From positions 62,001-126,000 of the forward strand of contig NZ_JAUKWQ010000004.1 in assembly GCF_030504645.1 (NCBI RefSeq): DNA of 64,000 bases. Direction: 5' to 3'. Position numbers and translations under genes: made by a program. The notes below the pieces were generated by a model. The model was not told where the DNA came from, ran no database searches, and saw only the letters and a program-made list of their open reading frames with translations. The number at the start of each line of letters is the position of its first letter. The stretch's first letter is position 1. Source of the DNA: Rhizobium oryzicola (GTDB lineage: Bacteria > Pseudomonadota > Alphaproteobacteria > Rhizobiales > Rhizobiaceae). Of this stretch, positions 54,642 to 63,615 are shown one piece after another.

Positions 54642-55907
54642 TCACGCACGGAATTTCATGGAGGCCGTCGTGTCGGCCTTGTCCTTGATCGTCTCCACGA
54701 TCATATCGAGCACGTCGTTGAACCGGTTGGAGGCGTTAATCAGCCGCTGCAGCGCCTGATCGATCATGTCGTCAAGCTGCGTCATGAGCGCTTCCATGGC
54801 CTTGGCCTCGGCCTCCTTCTTTTTCGCCTCTGAATCCAGTTCGGTCGCCTGATAATGGATGACGCCTTCTGCGACATCGGTTCCAGCCGAAGCAGTCTGC
54901 TGGGTGACGGAGGCTACCTCCGTCACCCGGCCCGCGATTTTGGCACCCTTGACAGCGGTGCTGATGCTCTCTTCGCCGACATCCTGTCCGGCCTTCGCGG
55001 CCCTATAGGCAGATGTGACAACGTTCTTCGCGCCACGCGCCAATTCCGTCAGCTTTTCGGAAATGCTGGTGGCGGTGCTCACAGACTTCTGGGCAGTCTG
55101 TCCTGCCTGAATGCCCACCTGAACGCCTGTCTTGAGAGCATTTGCCAGGCTGGCTGCGCCCGCCCCCAGCGAGAGAACAACGGTAATCACGGTCAGGGCT
55201 ATGCTGAACCCCATGTCAGCCTTCTGAACCGCCTCCTGCGTTTCCTTGTCGCTCTTGCCGTCAGCCTTCATGGCCATATAGGTGACGCCTCCGGCAATGC
55301 CGAAACCGGCGCCGCCGTTCAAACCCATTTCCTTTGTGACTTCCTGCACCGTGTCCGCAACGGCAAGCGCCACGGTCGTGACAGCTGCACCAATCAACAT
55401 GGCACCAACGACTGCGCCGACCCCGGTTGCAATCATGATGGCAGCCGTCACGATGGCCAGGATGGCGCCGATCCACTCAAAAGCCAGCTTGATCTTGTCG
55501 AAGATATTGCCGCTACCCTTTTTATCGAGCGCTTCCTGGAGTTTCTTTGCCGCCTCTTCGAGCTTCTTCTGCTTGCTCTGAAGCTCGTCCTTCTTCGTTT
55601 GCTGATCGAGCTTGACCTTGTCTTTCTGGCTGGCAGTCTCTCGGTCCTTCAGCGCCTCGAAGATCTCCACCAGCATGACTTCGGTGTCCTCGCGGGGAGC
55701 GTCGGTCATCAAACCCTTCACACTCTCCATCAAGGCCGCCATGGAGGGCGAGATCGGGTTCATTGAAGCGCTGACGGGCACATCGGCGCCGGTCACAGCA
55801 CCAACGCCAACCCCAACCGGGGCCTCATCGCTGACCTGACCGTTCTGATTCAACTGCTGCAGCTTGATGGAAATCAACGACTGCACACTGGATGAAATAT
55901 CCGGCAT
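54642..55907 (-). CDS. sctE: SctE major translocator (YopB/IpaB-like)
   Basis: 421 residues from the ATG at 55907, behind AGGAGG; a TTG at 55910 is too close to that site. A coiled coil at about 90-135 precedes two long hydrophobic segments, IGAILAIVTAAIMIATGVGA (from about 147, continuing to 190) and MGFSIALTVITVVLSLGAGA (about 228-250), and further helices follow to the end. This two-hairpin layout defines pore-forming translocators. Second in the operon after its SycD-like chaperone. Confidence 0.85.
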   Translation of the reverse strand: MPDISSSVQSLISIKLQQLNQNGQVSDEAPVGVGVGAVTGADVPVSASMNPISPSMAALMESVKGLMTDAPREDTEVMLVEIFEALKDRETASQKDKVKLDQQTKKDELQSKQKKLEEAAKKLQEALDKKGSGNIFDKIKLAFEWIGAILAIVTAAIMIATGVGAVVGAMLIGAAVTTVALAVADTVQEVTKEMGLNGGAGFGIAGGVTYMAMKADGKSDKETQEAVQKADMGFSIALTVITVVLSLGAGAASLANALKTGVQVGIQAGQTAQKSVSTATSISEKLTELARGAKNVVTSAYRAAKAGQDVGEESISTAVKGAKIAGRVTEVASVTQQTASAGTDVAEGVIHYQATELDSEAKKKEAEAKAMEALMTQLDDMIDQALQRLINASNRFNDVLDMIVETIKDKADTTASMKFRA

Positions 55908-55950
55908 CAATACCTCCTCTTAAGCGGCTGTGCCGCAAGGGGTTTACAGT

Positions 55951-56514
55951 TCAGGCTGCCGCCCCGGCGGCGCCAATGGCTATCAACAAATTTTCGGCCT
56001 GTTCGACATTCCCCGGTCGCCCCTTGCCCTCACGGGCGAAGGAAAGCGCCGCGCCAATGGCTTCGCGCGCTTCGGACAATTCGCCTGCACTCATCAGGCA
56101 TTCCCCCAAACGGAGATAACCCTCTGGATTGGTGGCATCGAGCGCCAGGAACTGGAGATAGAAGAAGGCAGCACGTTCCAGATCGGACTTCAGCTGGAAG
56201 ACGACGCCCAGCAGATACAGCGCGCGATCCTCAAGATTGTCGAATTGAACGGTCTGCACTAAAACGTCGCGAGCTTTGTCCAGCTCGCCTGCCTGGATCA
56301 GGGAGGCAGCAAGATTGATCAGAGCGTCACGATGCTCTTTCTTGATGCCTAGGATATCTCCAAGCGAAAGCCCCTGCTGCATCAAATCGAGAATGCTCTG
56401 CTCCCGATGATCAAGCTCCATCTGACCGAGAATATCCTTTAGGAAATCGGCTGCAATTTCAGTTGCCCCCTGCATCATCCCGGCATTTGTGTATTTGCTG
56501 TTGAGGATCGACAT
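55951..56514 (-). CDS. SycD/LcrH-family translocator chaperone
   Basis: 187 residues from the ATG at 56514 (AGGAGCCAGGA upstream); a frame to 56634 has no ribosome site. TPR pairs: NLAASLIQAGELDKARDVL, LGVVFQLKSDLERAAFFYL and YLRLGECLMSAGELSEAREA. First gene of the roughly 11.7-kb minus-strand operon, next to SctE and SctB, which such chaperones hold before export. Also likely a feedback regulator, as LcrH is; that is family knowledge. Confidence 0.82.
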   Translation of the reverse strand: MSILNSKYTNAGMMQGATEIAADFLKDILGQMELDHREQSILDLMQQGLSLGDILGIKKEHRDALINLAASLIQAGELDKARDVLVQTVQFDNLEDRALYLLGVVFQLKSDLERAAFFYLQFLALDATNPEGYLRLGECLMSAGELSEAREAIGAALSFAREGKGRPGNVEQAENLLIAIGAAGAAA

Positions 56515-56790
56515 TCCTGGCTCCTGTCTATTCTCGGCATGACAAGAACAGTAATGGAGCCTTGGCAGAGGCGCTGTGTCGTAAAGGACAGACAACCAAA
56601 GCTCAGCAGCCCAATGCCTGCTTTCTTCACTCACCCTCGAGCACGGCGTTGGTACGCGGATTCATTAAGTGCGTTGTCCGGACACCGTCGAAGGGCGTCC
56701 CGTTGGTATCGTCCAGAGCACCATCCCCAGACTGGAGGTTAGAAGCTGAGCGCGATTGCGCATCAGCACGCAGCTCTTGCGTCCCCGCAA
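56515..56790. promoter_or_regulatory. Divergent promoter region, T3SS translocator operon and efflux operon
   Basis: With the next entry this forms a 322-base gap. It must hold the promoter of the long translocator-SctV operon (minus). No gene was recognised, and I could not choose a promoter pair with confidence. Confidence 0.45.
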
Positions 56791-56812
56791 TGTCATATGC
56801 TAGTCTATGACA
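56791..56812. promoter_or_regulatory. MarR-type operator candidate
   Basis: TGTCATA at 56791-56797 pairs exactly with TATGACA at 56806-56812 across 8 bases. A third half-site, TATGACA, recurs at 56836-56842 over the preferred start codon. Size and place suit an autoregulatory MarR operator controlling the emr operon. Confidence 0.6.
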
Positions 56813-56836
56813 GACTTATACATATTAGATATCCTT

Positions 56837-57298
56837 ATGACATCCAAAGAGTCTTTGATCCTCCTGAGCGAAGTTGCGCGGCTTTTGCGGAAGCGGTTCG
56901 AGCAGCGAGCGCAGTTGTTGGGACTAACGAGACCTCAGTGGAGGACACTCGCTCACCTCTCGAAAAATGAGGGAATGCATCAAGCCGCTCTCGCGGAATT
57001 GCTTGAGATCGAGCCCATTGCGCTTGTTCGGATCGTGGACCAGTTGGTTGAGCGCGGTTTTGTCGAAAGGCGCCGCCATGCAACAGACAGGAGGATGTGG
57101 CTTCTTCACACGCTTGAAGCAGTTCGCCCCTTGCTGGACGAAATCCATGTGCTCGCCGACGCCACCAAGGAAGAGGCTCTCAAAGATATCGAACAGGATC
57201 GTCTGGATCAGGCATTCGCGGTTCTATCTGAAATCAAGGAAAACCTCCTGCAGGCCTGTGCAACGCCGTTCGCAGAGAAAGAGCACAAAAATGGATAG
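56837..57298 (+). CDS. MarR-family transcriptional regulator
   Basis: 153 residues from the ATG at 56837. The winged helix is clear: GLTRPQWRTLAHLSKNEG, then QAALAELLEIEPIALVRIVDQL and a wing with RRHATDRRMWLLH. The repressor probably dissociates on binding a drug or phenolic compound. I prefer this start because the upstream ATG at 56807 falls inside the palindrome; neither has a good ribosome site. The 3' end overlaps emrA by 8 bases. Confidence 0.88.
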   Translation: MTSKESLILLSEVARLLRKRFEQRAQLLGLTRPQWRTLAHLSKNEGMHQAALAELLEIEPIALVRIVDQLVERGFVERRRHATDRRMWLLHTLEAVRPLLDEIHVLADATKEEALKDIEQDRLDQAFAVLSEIKENLLQACATPFAEKEHKNG

Positions 57299-58511
57299 TA
57301 AGCCTGGGCCTCAGGCCTTGCCCAATACTGACGCAGTGGCAAAAAACCGCGTCGGTGACACGCATACGAATTCGGTCGATGATGCGTCCGCTTCAAATGG
57401 TCCGACAGTGATCGCGAACGTGGCGCCCGAGAGCGAGAAGCCCCAGCGCAACCGGCGTAATATCGTGAGGCCGATACTGTTCATGGCACTTCCCGTGGCA
57501 TTGCTTGCGGGCGGCTACGCTTATGTCAACGGCGGACAAATTATGTCCACCGATAACGCGTATGTGCAGGCCGACAAGGTCGGCATTACCACCGACGTAT
57601 CGGGTATCGTGCAAACCATCAATGTTCACGAGAACGAACAGGTTAAGGAAGGGCAAATCCTTTTCCGTCTTGATCCGGAGCCATTTCAGATCGCACTTCA
57701 AGGCGCCCAGGCACAACTGGGAACGCAGCGGAACGAGATCCTAAACCTTAAGGCCAGCTACAAGCAGTCTTTGGCGGAGATCACACAGGCACAGTCCGAC
57801 CTTCCATATTTTCAATCTCAATTTGATCGGCAGCAGAACCTTGTCAATAATGGCAGTGCGACCCGCACCGCCTATGATGAAGCAAAGCACAATCTTGATG
57901 CAGCAAATCAGAAGGTCGAGGTAGCGAAGGCCAAGGCCGCTACGACCCTTGCCCAGCTAGGGGGTAACGCGGATCAGCCGGTTGAGGAAAATCCGCTGTA
58001 TCTGCAGGCGGAAGCACAAGTGGATAAGGCGCAGAGAGATCTCGATCATGCAACGGTGAAAGCACCCTTTGCGGGCATCGTGGCGAATGTAAGCTCGCTG
58101 CAGGTTGGGTCATATTTGGCCGCATCTTCACAGGCTTTCTCCCTTGTGTCGACTGAGCGGGTTTGGATTGATGCCAGTCCCAAGGAAACTGAGCTGACCT
58201 ATGTAAAGCAAGGCCAGCCTGCGACGATTTCCGTCGATGCCTATCCTGGTATCGTCTGGAACGGCACTGTCGAGAGTATCAGCCCGGCTTCAGGCTCCAG
58301 CTTTTCACTCCTGCCGGCCCAGAATACGACGGGCAACTGGGTGAAGGTCGTGCAGCGCATCCCGATGCGCATCGGCATCCAATCGGCGGCAGACAAGCCG
58401 CCGCTGCGCGTGGGGATGAGTACCGAGCTCTCGATCGATACAGGACACGCCCGCGGGCTCCCAGAATTTCTGAAAAACCTGGTCGGCCTTTTCACCCGGA
58501 AAGAGCCATGA
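57291..58511 (+). CDS. emrA: EmrA-type efflux periplasmic adaptor
   Basis: 406 residues, HlyD/EmrA family. A membrane anchor (PILFMALPVALLAGGYAYV, about 62-80) is followed by the lipoyl half-motif STDNAYVQADKVGITTDVSG, a coiled-coil hairpin (about 140-230) and the second lipoyl half KAPFAGIVANVSSLQVGSYL. It bridges the inner-membrane pump EmrB to an outer-membrane channel, not present in the window. The ATG at 57291 is the likely start; an earlier in-frame start lies wholly in the MarR gene. Confidence 0.92.
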   Translation: MDSKPGPQALPNTDAVAKNRVGDTHTNSVDDASASNGPTVIANVAPESEKPQRNRRNIVRPILFMALPVALLAGGYAYVNGGQIMSTDNAYVQADKVGITTDVSGIVQTINVHENEQVKEGQILFRLDPEPFQIALQGAQAQLGTQRNEILNLKASYKQSLAEITQAQSDLPYFQSQFDRQQNLVNNGSATRTAYDEAKHNLDAANQKVEVAKAKAATTLAQLGGNADQPVEENPLYLQAEAQVDKAQRDLDHATVKAPFAGIVANVSSLQVGSYLAASSQAFSLVSTERVWIDASPKETELTYVKQGQPATISVDAYPGIVWNGTVESISPASGSSFSLLPAQNTTGNWVKVVQRIPMRIGIQSAADKPPLRVGMSTELSIDTGHARGLPEFLKNLVGLFTRKEP

Positions 58512-60052
58512 CGAGCGTCGCCTCGCATTCCGTTCCGAGGATTAAGAATCGCGGCGCCATCACTGCCTGCGTGATCCTTGCCGTGATCATGCAGGCGCTC
58601 GACACGACAATCGCAAACGTTGCCCTACCATACATACAAGGCAGCGTGTCGGCTTCCGCCGACCAGGTAAATTGGGTCCTCACGTCCTACATCGTTGCGG
58701 CCGCAATTATGACGCCCCCGTCGGGCTTCCTCGCCGCTCGCTTCGGTCGCAAGAATGTATTGCTTGCTGCGATAGCCGGGTTCGTATTCGCGTCCATCCT
58801 ATGTGGTCTTGCGCAAAGCCTTCCGCAGATCGTGGCATTTCGTCTCTTGCAAGGCTTCTTCGGCGCCTCTCTCGTACCCCTGTCACAGGGAATACTGCTC
58901 GACATCTACAATCCGGAAGAACGCGGCTCTGCCATGGCGCTTTTCGGTATATCTGTGATGGTTGGACCGGTGCTCGGTCCCGTGATCGGTGGTTGGCTTA
59001 CGGACAATATGAGTTGGCGCTGGGTCTTCTACATCAACGTCCCCATCGGAGCGCTCGCCTTTGTCGGCATAGTTACCTTTGTGTCTGAAACCAGTAAAGA
59101 TGCCGGCTCAAAGCTCGACTGGTTCGGCTTCGGAATGATGAGCCTGTTCATCGCATCTCTACAGCTCTTTTTGGATCGTGGCGAGCAACTCGACTGGTTT
59201 TCGTCTGGAGAGATCCTGATCGAAGCCATCGTCTGCGGATCAGCATTTTATCTGTTACTTGTCCACACCCTGACAGCAAACAAGTCATTCGTAAATCCAC
59301 GGCTGTTTCTTGATCAGAACTTTGCCGTCAGCATGATCTTCATATTCGTGGTTGGCATTACCTATCTCGCCTCTCTGGCTCTGATGACGCCTTACCTACA
59401 GACGCTGATGGGATATCCGGTCGTCACCGCGGGTATTGTCATGGGGCCGCGCGGGTTGGGTACAATGGTTTGCATGTTTATTGTCGGTCGACTGATCGGC
59501 AAAGTCGACACGCGCCTGCTCTTGCTCGCCGGCCTCGGACTTACGGCTTGGGCAATGTACGATATGACCGGCTGGACGCCAGACGTCGCCCAGTGGACGA
59601 TCATGCAAGTCGGCTTCGTTCAGGGCGCCGGGTTGGGCTTCCTCTTCGTGCCGCTGACGACTATGGCCTTCTCGACGCTGCCAGCGCATATGCGCGGCGA
59701 CGGTACCGGACTTTATAACCTCTCGAGAAACATCGGCTCCTCCGTTGGAATTTCCTTGGTGACGACCTTGATCACCGAAAACATCCAGAAGAACCATGAG
59801 AGCATCGCGGCCTATGTGACGCCCTTCAACCGTGGCTTCGACAATCCCGTTATTCAGAGCACAATGAGCCCATTAACCGCAACCGGCCGAGCCGCTCTGG
59901 ATGGCAGCATTACCCTCCAATCGACGATAATCGCCTATATGGACGACTTTAAGCTCCTTATGCTCTTATCAATTGCTGCAATGCCACTCGTTCTGATGCT
60001 TAAGAAGCCTGCTAAACCCGCTGAAGTCGATCATAGTGCTGTGATGGAATAA
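58508..60052 (+). CDS. emrB: EmrB-type MFS multidrug exporter (DHA2)
   Basis: 514 residues with about 14 membrane helices. ALDTTIANVALPYIQGS (motif D1) and FLAARFGRKN (motif A) mark the DHA2 drug:proton antiporters; GPVLGPVIGGWLTDNMSWRW is motif C. ATGA overlap with emrA. Exports hydrophobic or phenolic compounds; the actual substrate is unknown. Downstream is the convergent repeat-protein gene. Confidence 0.93.
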   Translation: MTSVASHSVPRIKNRGAITACVILAVIMQALDTTIANVALPYIQGSVSASADQVNWVLTSYIVAAAIMTPPSGFLAARFGRKNVLLAAIAGFVFASILCGLAQSLPQIVAFRLLQGFFGASLVPLSQGILLDIYNPEERGSAMALFGISVMVGPVLGPVIGGWLTDNMSWRWVFYINVPIGALAFVGIVTFVSETSKDAGSKLDWFGFGMMSLFIASLQLFLDRGEQLDWFSSGEILIEAIVCGSAFYLLLVHTLTANKSFVNPRLFLDQNFAVSMIFIFVVGITYLASLALMTPYLQTLMGYPVVTAGIVMGPRGLGTMVCMFIVGRLIGKVDTRLLLLAGLGLTAWAMYDMTGWTPDVAQWTIMQVGFVQGAGLGFLFVPLTTMAFSTLPAHMRGDGTGLYNLSRNIGSSVGISLVTTLITENIQKNHESIAAYVTPFNRGFDNPVIQSTMSPLTATGRAALDGSITLQSTIIAYMDDFKLLMLLSIAAMPLVLMLKKPAKPAEVDHSAVME

Positions 60053-60112
60053 CAGCTATTGCGTTAGGTGAAGGCAGAAGTCGTCGAGTAACTTTTAACT
60101 TCGCGATTTCGT

Positions 60113-63100
60113 TCACCTATAAATGGCATACGCCGCAACAACAGCCTCTACTTGCGCCGCATCGAGCGCAGCCATCTGTTGTGAGGTTAATGAATACAGT
60201 TGCTCGCTTGAGAGCGACAAAATATCCGTGGTTGAAAGGCCAGATACTGCGCTCGAAATAATCGCGGAAATCTCAGTGGGGCTGAATGTCGCAATGTCGC
60301 CGGTCGACATGGCGCGTATTCCGGCTGCCGATAAGGAAACGATTTGGCGGCTGTTGAGTGCAGCCACTTGTAACGTCGATAACGCAGCAATCTGGTAAGA
60401 CTTCAACGCCGCCATTTGCCCTGTTTTCAGGGCGCCGATCTGATTGGTGGAGAGAGCAGCCATGCCTGCCGAAGAGAGGCCTGAAATTGCGGCCGTACTC
60501 ATTGACGCAATTTGATCGGTCGACATTGCCGCTATATCACTGGCGGTCAGGGAACCGACCTGCCTCACACCCAAAACGCCGATTTGACCCGTGCTCAAGA
60601 CGTGGATCTGGTCGGTCGTCAGGGCTGCCATCTGAGCGCTGGTCAGCGCGACAATCTGGCTAGTCGTCAGGGCTGCGACCTGATTTGTAGAAAGCGACTG
60701 GATGCTATCTGTCGAAAGCCCTGAAATCGTTCGCGCCGTTATAGCAGCGATATCTGAGGCTGATAACGCTGCTAAATTGGTGGTGGACAAGCCCGCTATT
60801 GCCGCAGGTGTCAAAGCCCCGATTTGGGCCGTGTTCAACACTGCAATCTGATTGGTCGATAATGCGGCAGCCTGACCGCTCGTCAGCGCAGCCATAACGA
60901 TTGTCTTCAAAGCGGCGATCTGGCCGGCCGAAAGCGCTGTGATGCCGCTGGTCGATAAAGCGGCAACTTGCCGTGGTGCCAAGGCGCCTATCTGGCTTGA
61001 GCTCAACACACTGATCGCCCCGGTGGCGAATGCGGCAATCTGGCCGGTGGAAAGTGCCGCGATCTGTGCCGTCGAGAAGGCTGCAACCTGGTCCGTTGAA
61101 AGTGATGCAACACTGCTTGTGGACAGCCCTGAAATCGCCCGCGTACTGATCGCATTGATCTTGGAGGACGTGAACGTGGGGATGTCCTCAGAGGAAAGCC
61201 CACTGATGGCGGACGTTGTCAATGCCGCAATCTGCGCAGTGCTCAATGCAGCGACTTGAATACTGGAAAACCCCGCCATTTGATTGCCGCTCAGCCCTGC
61301 CATGGCGGCCGGCTTCAGAGCGCCAAGCTGGCTGGACGATAGAAGCGAAAGCTCAGCAGTGGTGAAGGCGGCGACCTGCGTTGGCCCTAAAACACCGATT
61401 TGGCTTGAATTGAGGGCATTGAGTTGGTTCGTTGTGAACGCTGCAAGCTGCGTAGTAGCCAGCGCGGTGATCTGACCGGTTGTAAGCGCTGCAATCTGGT
61501 CCGTCGAAAAGCTTGCTATGCTGGAGGTCGCAAAGCCAGACATCGCTTTCGGATTGATTGCCGCAATTTGTGAAGGGGTTAATATTGCAACGTCTGCCGC
61601 AGAAAGGCCCTTAACGGCGCTCGCAGTCAACACGGCAATCTGGCCACCGGCCAACACGGCAAGCTGACTGGTGGAGAGAGCATCAATCTGACTTGATGTG
61701 AGCGATGCAACCAAGTTTGTATTGAACGCGCCTATCTGTCCGGTTGAAAGCACATCGAGATTCTGCGCTGACAAACCTCCGCTCTGACTTGCCCTCAAAA
61801 CAGAGATCTGCTGCGTCGTAAGCGCTCGGATCTGGCTGCTTGTCAACGCTGATATCTGCGCGATCGTCAGAACGCCAATCTGCCTGGTTGCCAACGCTGC
61901 GACTTGATCGGTCGAGAGGGATGCGACACCGAGTGTCGATAGTCCTGCCATCGCCGTTGGATTGATCGCAGCGATCTCGGCTGTCGTCAAAGCCGCAAGA
62001 TCTTGCGTGGGCATTGCGCCGATCGCCGTTGCCGTTAGCGCGGCGATCTGCGCCACGTTCAAGGCCATAGCTTGGCCGCTAGAAAATCCGCCGACCTGAC
62101 GCGTGCTGAGTGCCGCAATAGCATTCGTTGAAAGCGCGAGGATTTGACCGGTTGAGAGTATTGCAATGTCGTCACTGGTTAAACCTGTGATCTGGTTGGC
62201 CCCAAATGCAGCAATCTGGCCAGAACTCAGAACGGAAATTTGTGCGGATGTTAACGCGGCGATTTGGCGACCCGATAGCGCTGCCATTTGCCCTGTTTTC
62301 AGGGCGCCTATCTGACTGGTGGAGAGCGAGGCCATGCCCGCCGAAGAGAGGCCTGAAATTGCCGCCGTACTCATTGACGCAATCTGATCGGTCGACATTG
62401 CCGCCATATCACTGGCAGTCAGGGAACCGACCTGCCTCACGCCCAAAACGCCGATCTGACCCGTACTCAAGACGTGGATCTGGTCGGTCGTCAATGCCGC
62501 TATCTGAGCGTTTGTCAAAGCGACAATCTGGCCAGTCGTCAGGGCTGCGACCTGATTTGTAGAAAGCGACTGGATGCTACCTGTCGAAAGTCCTGAAATC
62601 GCTCGCGCCGCTATAGCTGCGATATCCGAGGTTGATAATGTTGCTAGATTGGTTGTGGACAAGCCTGCTATTGCCGCAGGTGTCAAAGCCCCGATTTGGG
62701 CCGTGTTCAACACAGCAAGCTGATTGGTCGACAATGCGGCAGTCTGACTGGTGGTAAGTGCTGCGATCTGTGCTGTCGAGAAGGCCGCAACTTGGTCCGT
62801 CGAAAGCGATGAAATGCCGCTTGTGGAAAGCCCTGAAATCGCTCTTGGGCTGATTGCATTGATCTTGGAGGAGGTGAAAGTGGCGATATCCTGAGTTGAA
62901 AGCCCACTGATGGCGGATACTGTCAATGCAGCAATCTGCTCAGTGCTCAACTCAGCGACCTGACTACTGGAAAACGCCGCAATTTGACTGCCGCTCAGCG
63001 CGTTCATTTGGCTTGAACGCATTCCATTGATTTGCACGGCAGACAAGATTGCCAACTGATCCAGGCTTAACCCGCCGATCGAGGCTGCCGGCACTGAGCT

Positions 63101-63283
63101 TATTTGGGCCTTTGTGAGCGCCTTGACATCTGCGGTATTAAACGCAGCTATCTGACTTGCGGACAAAGCCTTAATCTGATTGGTGCTAAATTGCGAAATA
63201 TCTTCGGTTGTTAAAGAGGCAATCGCGCCGGCAGTGAGGGATCTTATCTGGCTATACGTCAAAGAAGGAATGATCGTGGTCAT
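60113..63283 (-). CDS. Octapeptide-repeat protein of 1056 residues
   Basis: Almost the whole chain is built from 8-residue units with consensus L-(S/T)-(S/T)-x-(Q/D)-(I/V/M)-x-(A/G/S), about 125-130 units (24 bases each). Only short unique ends remain (MTTIIPSLTYSQIRSL and EAVVAAYAIYR). No signal peptide, membrane segment or known catalytic motif was seen. Ser/Thr at fixed sites with regularly spaced hydrophobics suggests a solenoid or a chain of short capped helices. A larger-scale duplication is visible (separate entries). The protein resembles repeat proteins variously labelled heme-utilisation or calcium-binding in rhizobia, but no function can be assigned. It could be an adhesin or secreted protein. 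Confidence 0.85.
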   Translation of the reverse strand: MTTIIPSLTYSQIRSLTAGAIASLTTEDISQFSTNQIKALSASQIAAFNTADVKALTKAQISSVPAASIGGLSLDQLAILSAVQINGMRSSQMNALSGSQIAAFSSSQVAELSTEQIAALTVSAISGLSTQDIATFTSSKINAISPRAISGLSTSGISSLSTDQVAAFSTAQIAALTTSQTAALSTNQLAVLNTAQIGALTPAAIAGLSTTNLATLSTSDIAAIAARAISGLSTGSIQSLSTNQVAALTTGQIVALTNAQIAALTTDQIHVLSTGQIGVLGVRQVGSLTASDMAAMSTDQIASMSTAAISGLSSAGMASLSTSQIGALKTGQMAALSGRQIAALTSAQISVLSSGQIAAFGANQITGLTSDDIAILSTGQILALSTNAIAALSTRQVGGFSSGQAMALNVAQIAALTATAIGAMPTQDLAALTTAEIAAINPTAMAGLSTLGVASLSTDQVAALATRQIGVLTIAQISALTSSQIRALTTQQISVLRASQSGGLSAQNLDVLSTGQIGAFNTNLVASLTSSQIDALSTSQLAVLAGGQIAVLTASAVKGLSAADVAILTPSQIAAINPKAMSGFATSSIASFSTDQIAALTTGQITALATTQLAAFTTNQLNALNSSQIGVLGPTQVAAFTTAELSLLSSSQLGALKPAAMAGLSGNQMAGFSSIQVAALSTAQIAALTTSAISGLSSEDIPTFTSSKINAISTRAISGLSTSSVASLSTDQVAAFSTAQIAALSTGQIAAFATGAISVLSSSQIGALAPRQVAALSTSGITALSAGQIAALKTIVMAALTSGQAAALSTNQIAVLNTAQIGALTPAAIAGLSTTNLAALSASDIAAITARTISGLSTDSIQSLSTNQVAALTTSQIVALTSAQMAALTTDQIHVLSTGQIGVLGVRQVGSLTASDIAAMSTDQIASMSTAAISGLSSAGMAALSTNQIGALKTGQMAALKSYQIAALSTLQVAALNSRQIVSLSAAGIRAMSTGDIATFSPTEISAIISSAVSGLSTTDILSLSSEQLYSLTSQQMAALDAAQVEAVVAAYAIYR
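60400..60860. repeat. Internal duplication copy A (offset 1872 bases to copy B)
   Basis: This stretch of the repeat gene is nearly identical to 62272-62732; for example GCCATTTGCCCTGTTTTCAG starts at 60411 and again at 62283. The offset, 1872 bases, is exactly 78 octapeptide units, so the duplication keeps both frame and register. Confidence 0.8.
62272..62732. repeat. Internal duplication copy B
   Basis: Partner of 60400-60860. About 20 units are shared with few base changes, implying a recent duplication or gene conversion within the repeat array, distinct from the older, diverged 24-base tandem repeats around it. Confidence 0.8.
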
Positions 63284-63615
63284 GAAAATCTCTCAATATC
63301 AACATGACAGCACTTAGCCCGTTGATCAATTCATTCAATTTATACAACTAAGTATATTTAACGTGATTTTGTTGTATTGATATTTCGACCTTTTCGCTGA
63401 CAAATCTCAACTTTCGCGATTATCTTAGGGTGGCTTCCTTTTCTGAGGCTTGCGCAAATTTGGGGACGGCCCGCCCGTCACCTCCATCGCTATCCTGACA
63501 GGATACGAGGCAGCCATTCTCCGTACAGGGCCATTCCCCATTGTCTTGTGCCTTATCCGCCCCATCCTCTTTTGCGCCGCGCATCAAAAGCGGCCGCCAA
63601 CAGACAGGAGAATGC
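63284..63615. other. AT-rich divergent non-coding region
   Basis: About 330 bases between the repeat gene and the exported-protein gene. 63325-63400 is strongly AT-rich and probably holds the repeat-gene promoter. No gene or clear hairpin was recognised. Confidence 0.5.

Noticed and set aside
17558-56514. Classical Rhc nodulation T3SS
   Set aside because: The secretin is not split, YscX/YscY-like and IpaB/YopB-like proteins are present, and no TtsI-type regulator or tts-box was recognised.
60052-60125. Terminator between emrB and the repeat gene
   Set aside because: TAGGTGAA and TTCACCTA are inverted but about 40 bases apart with no stable stem or U-run.
60113-63283. CRISPR-like or tandem-repeat DNA array
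   Set aside because: The 24-base period is the octapeptide codon period; there are no spacers of unique sequence, no cas genes, and the frame stays open for 1056 codons.
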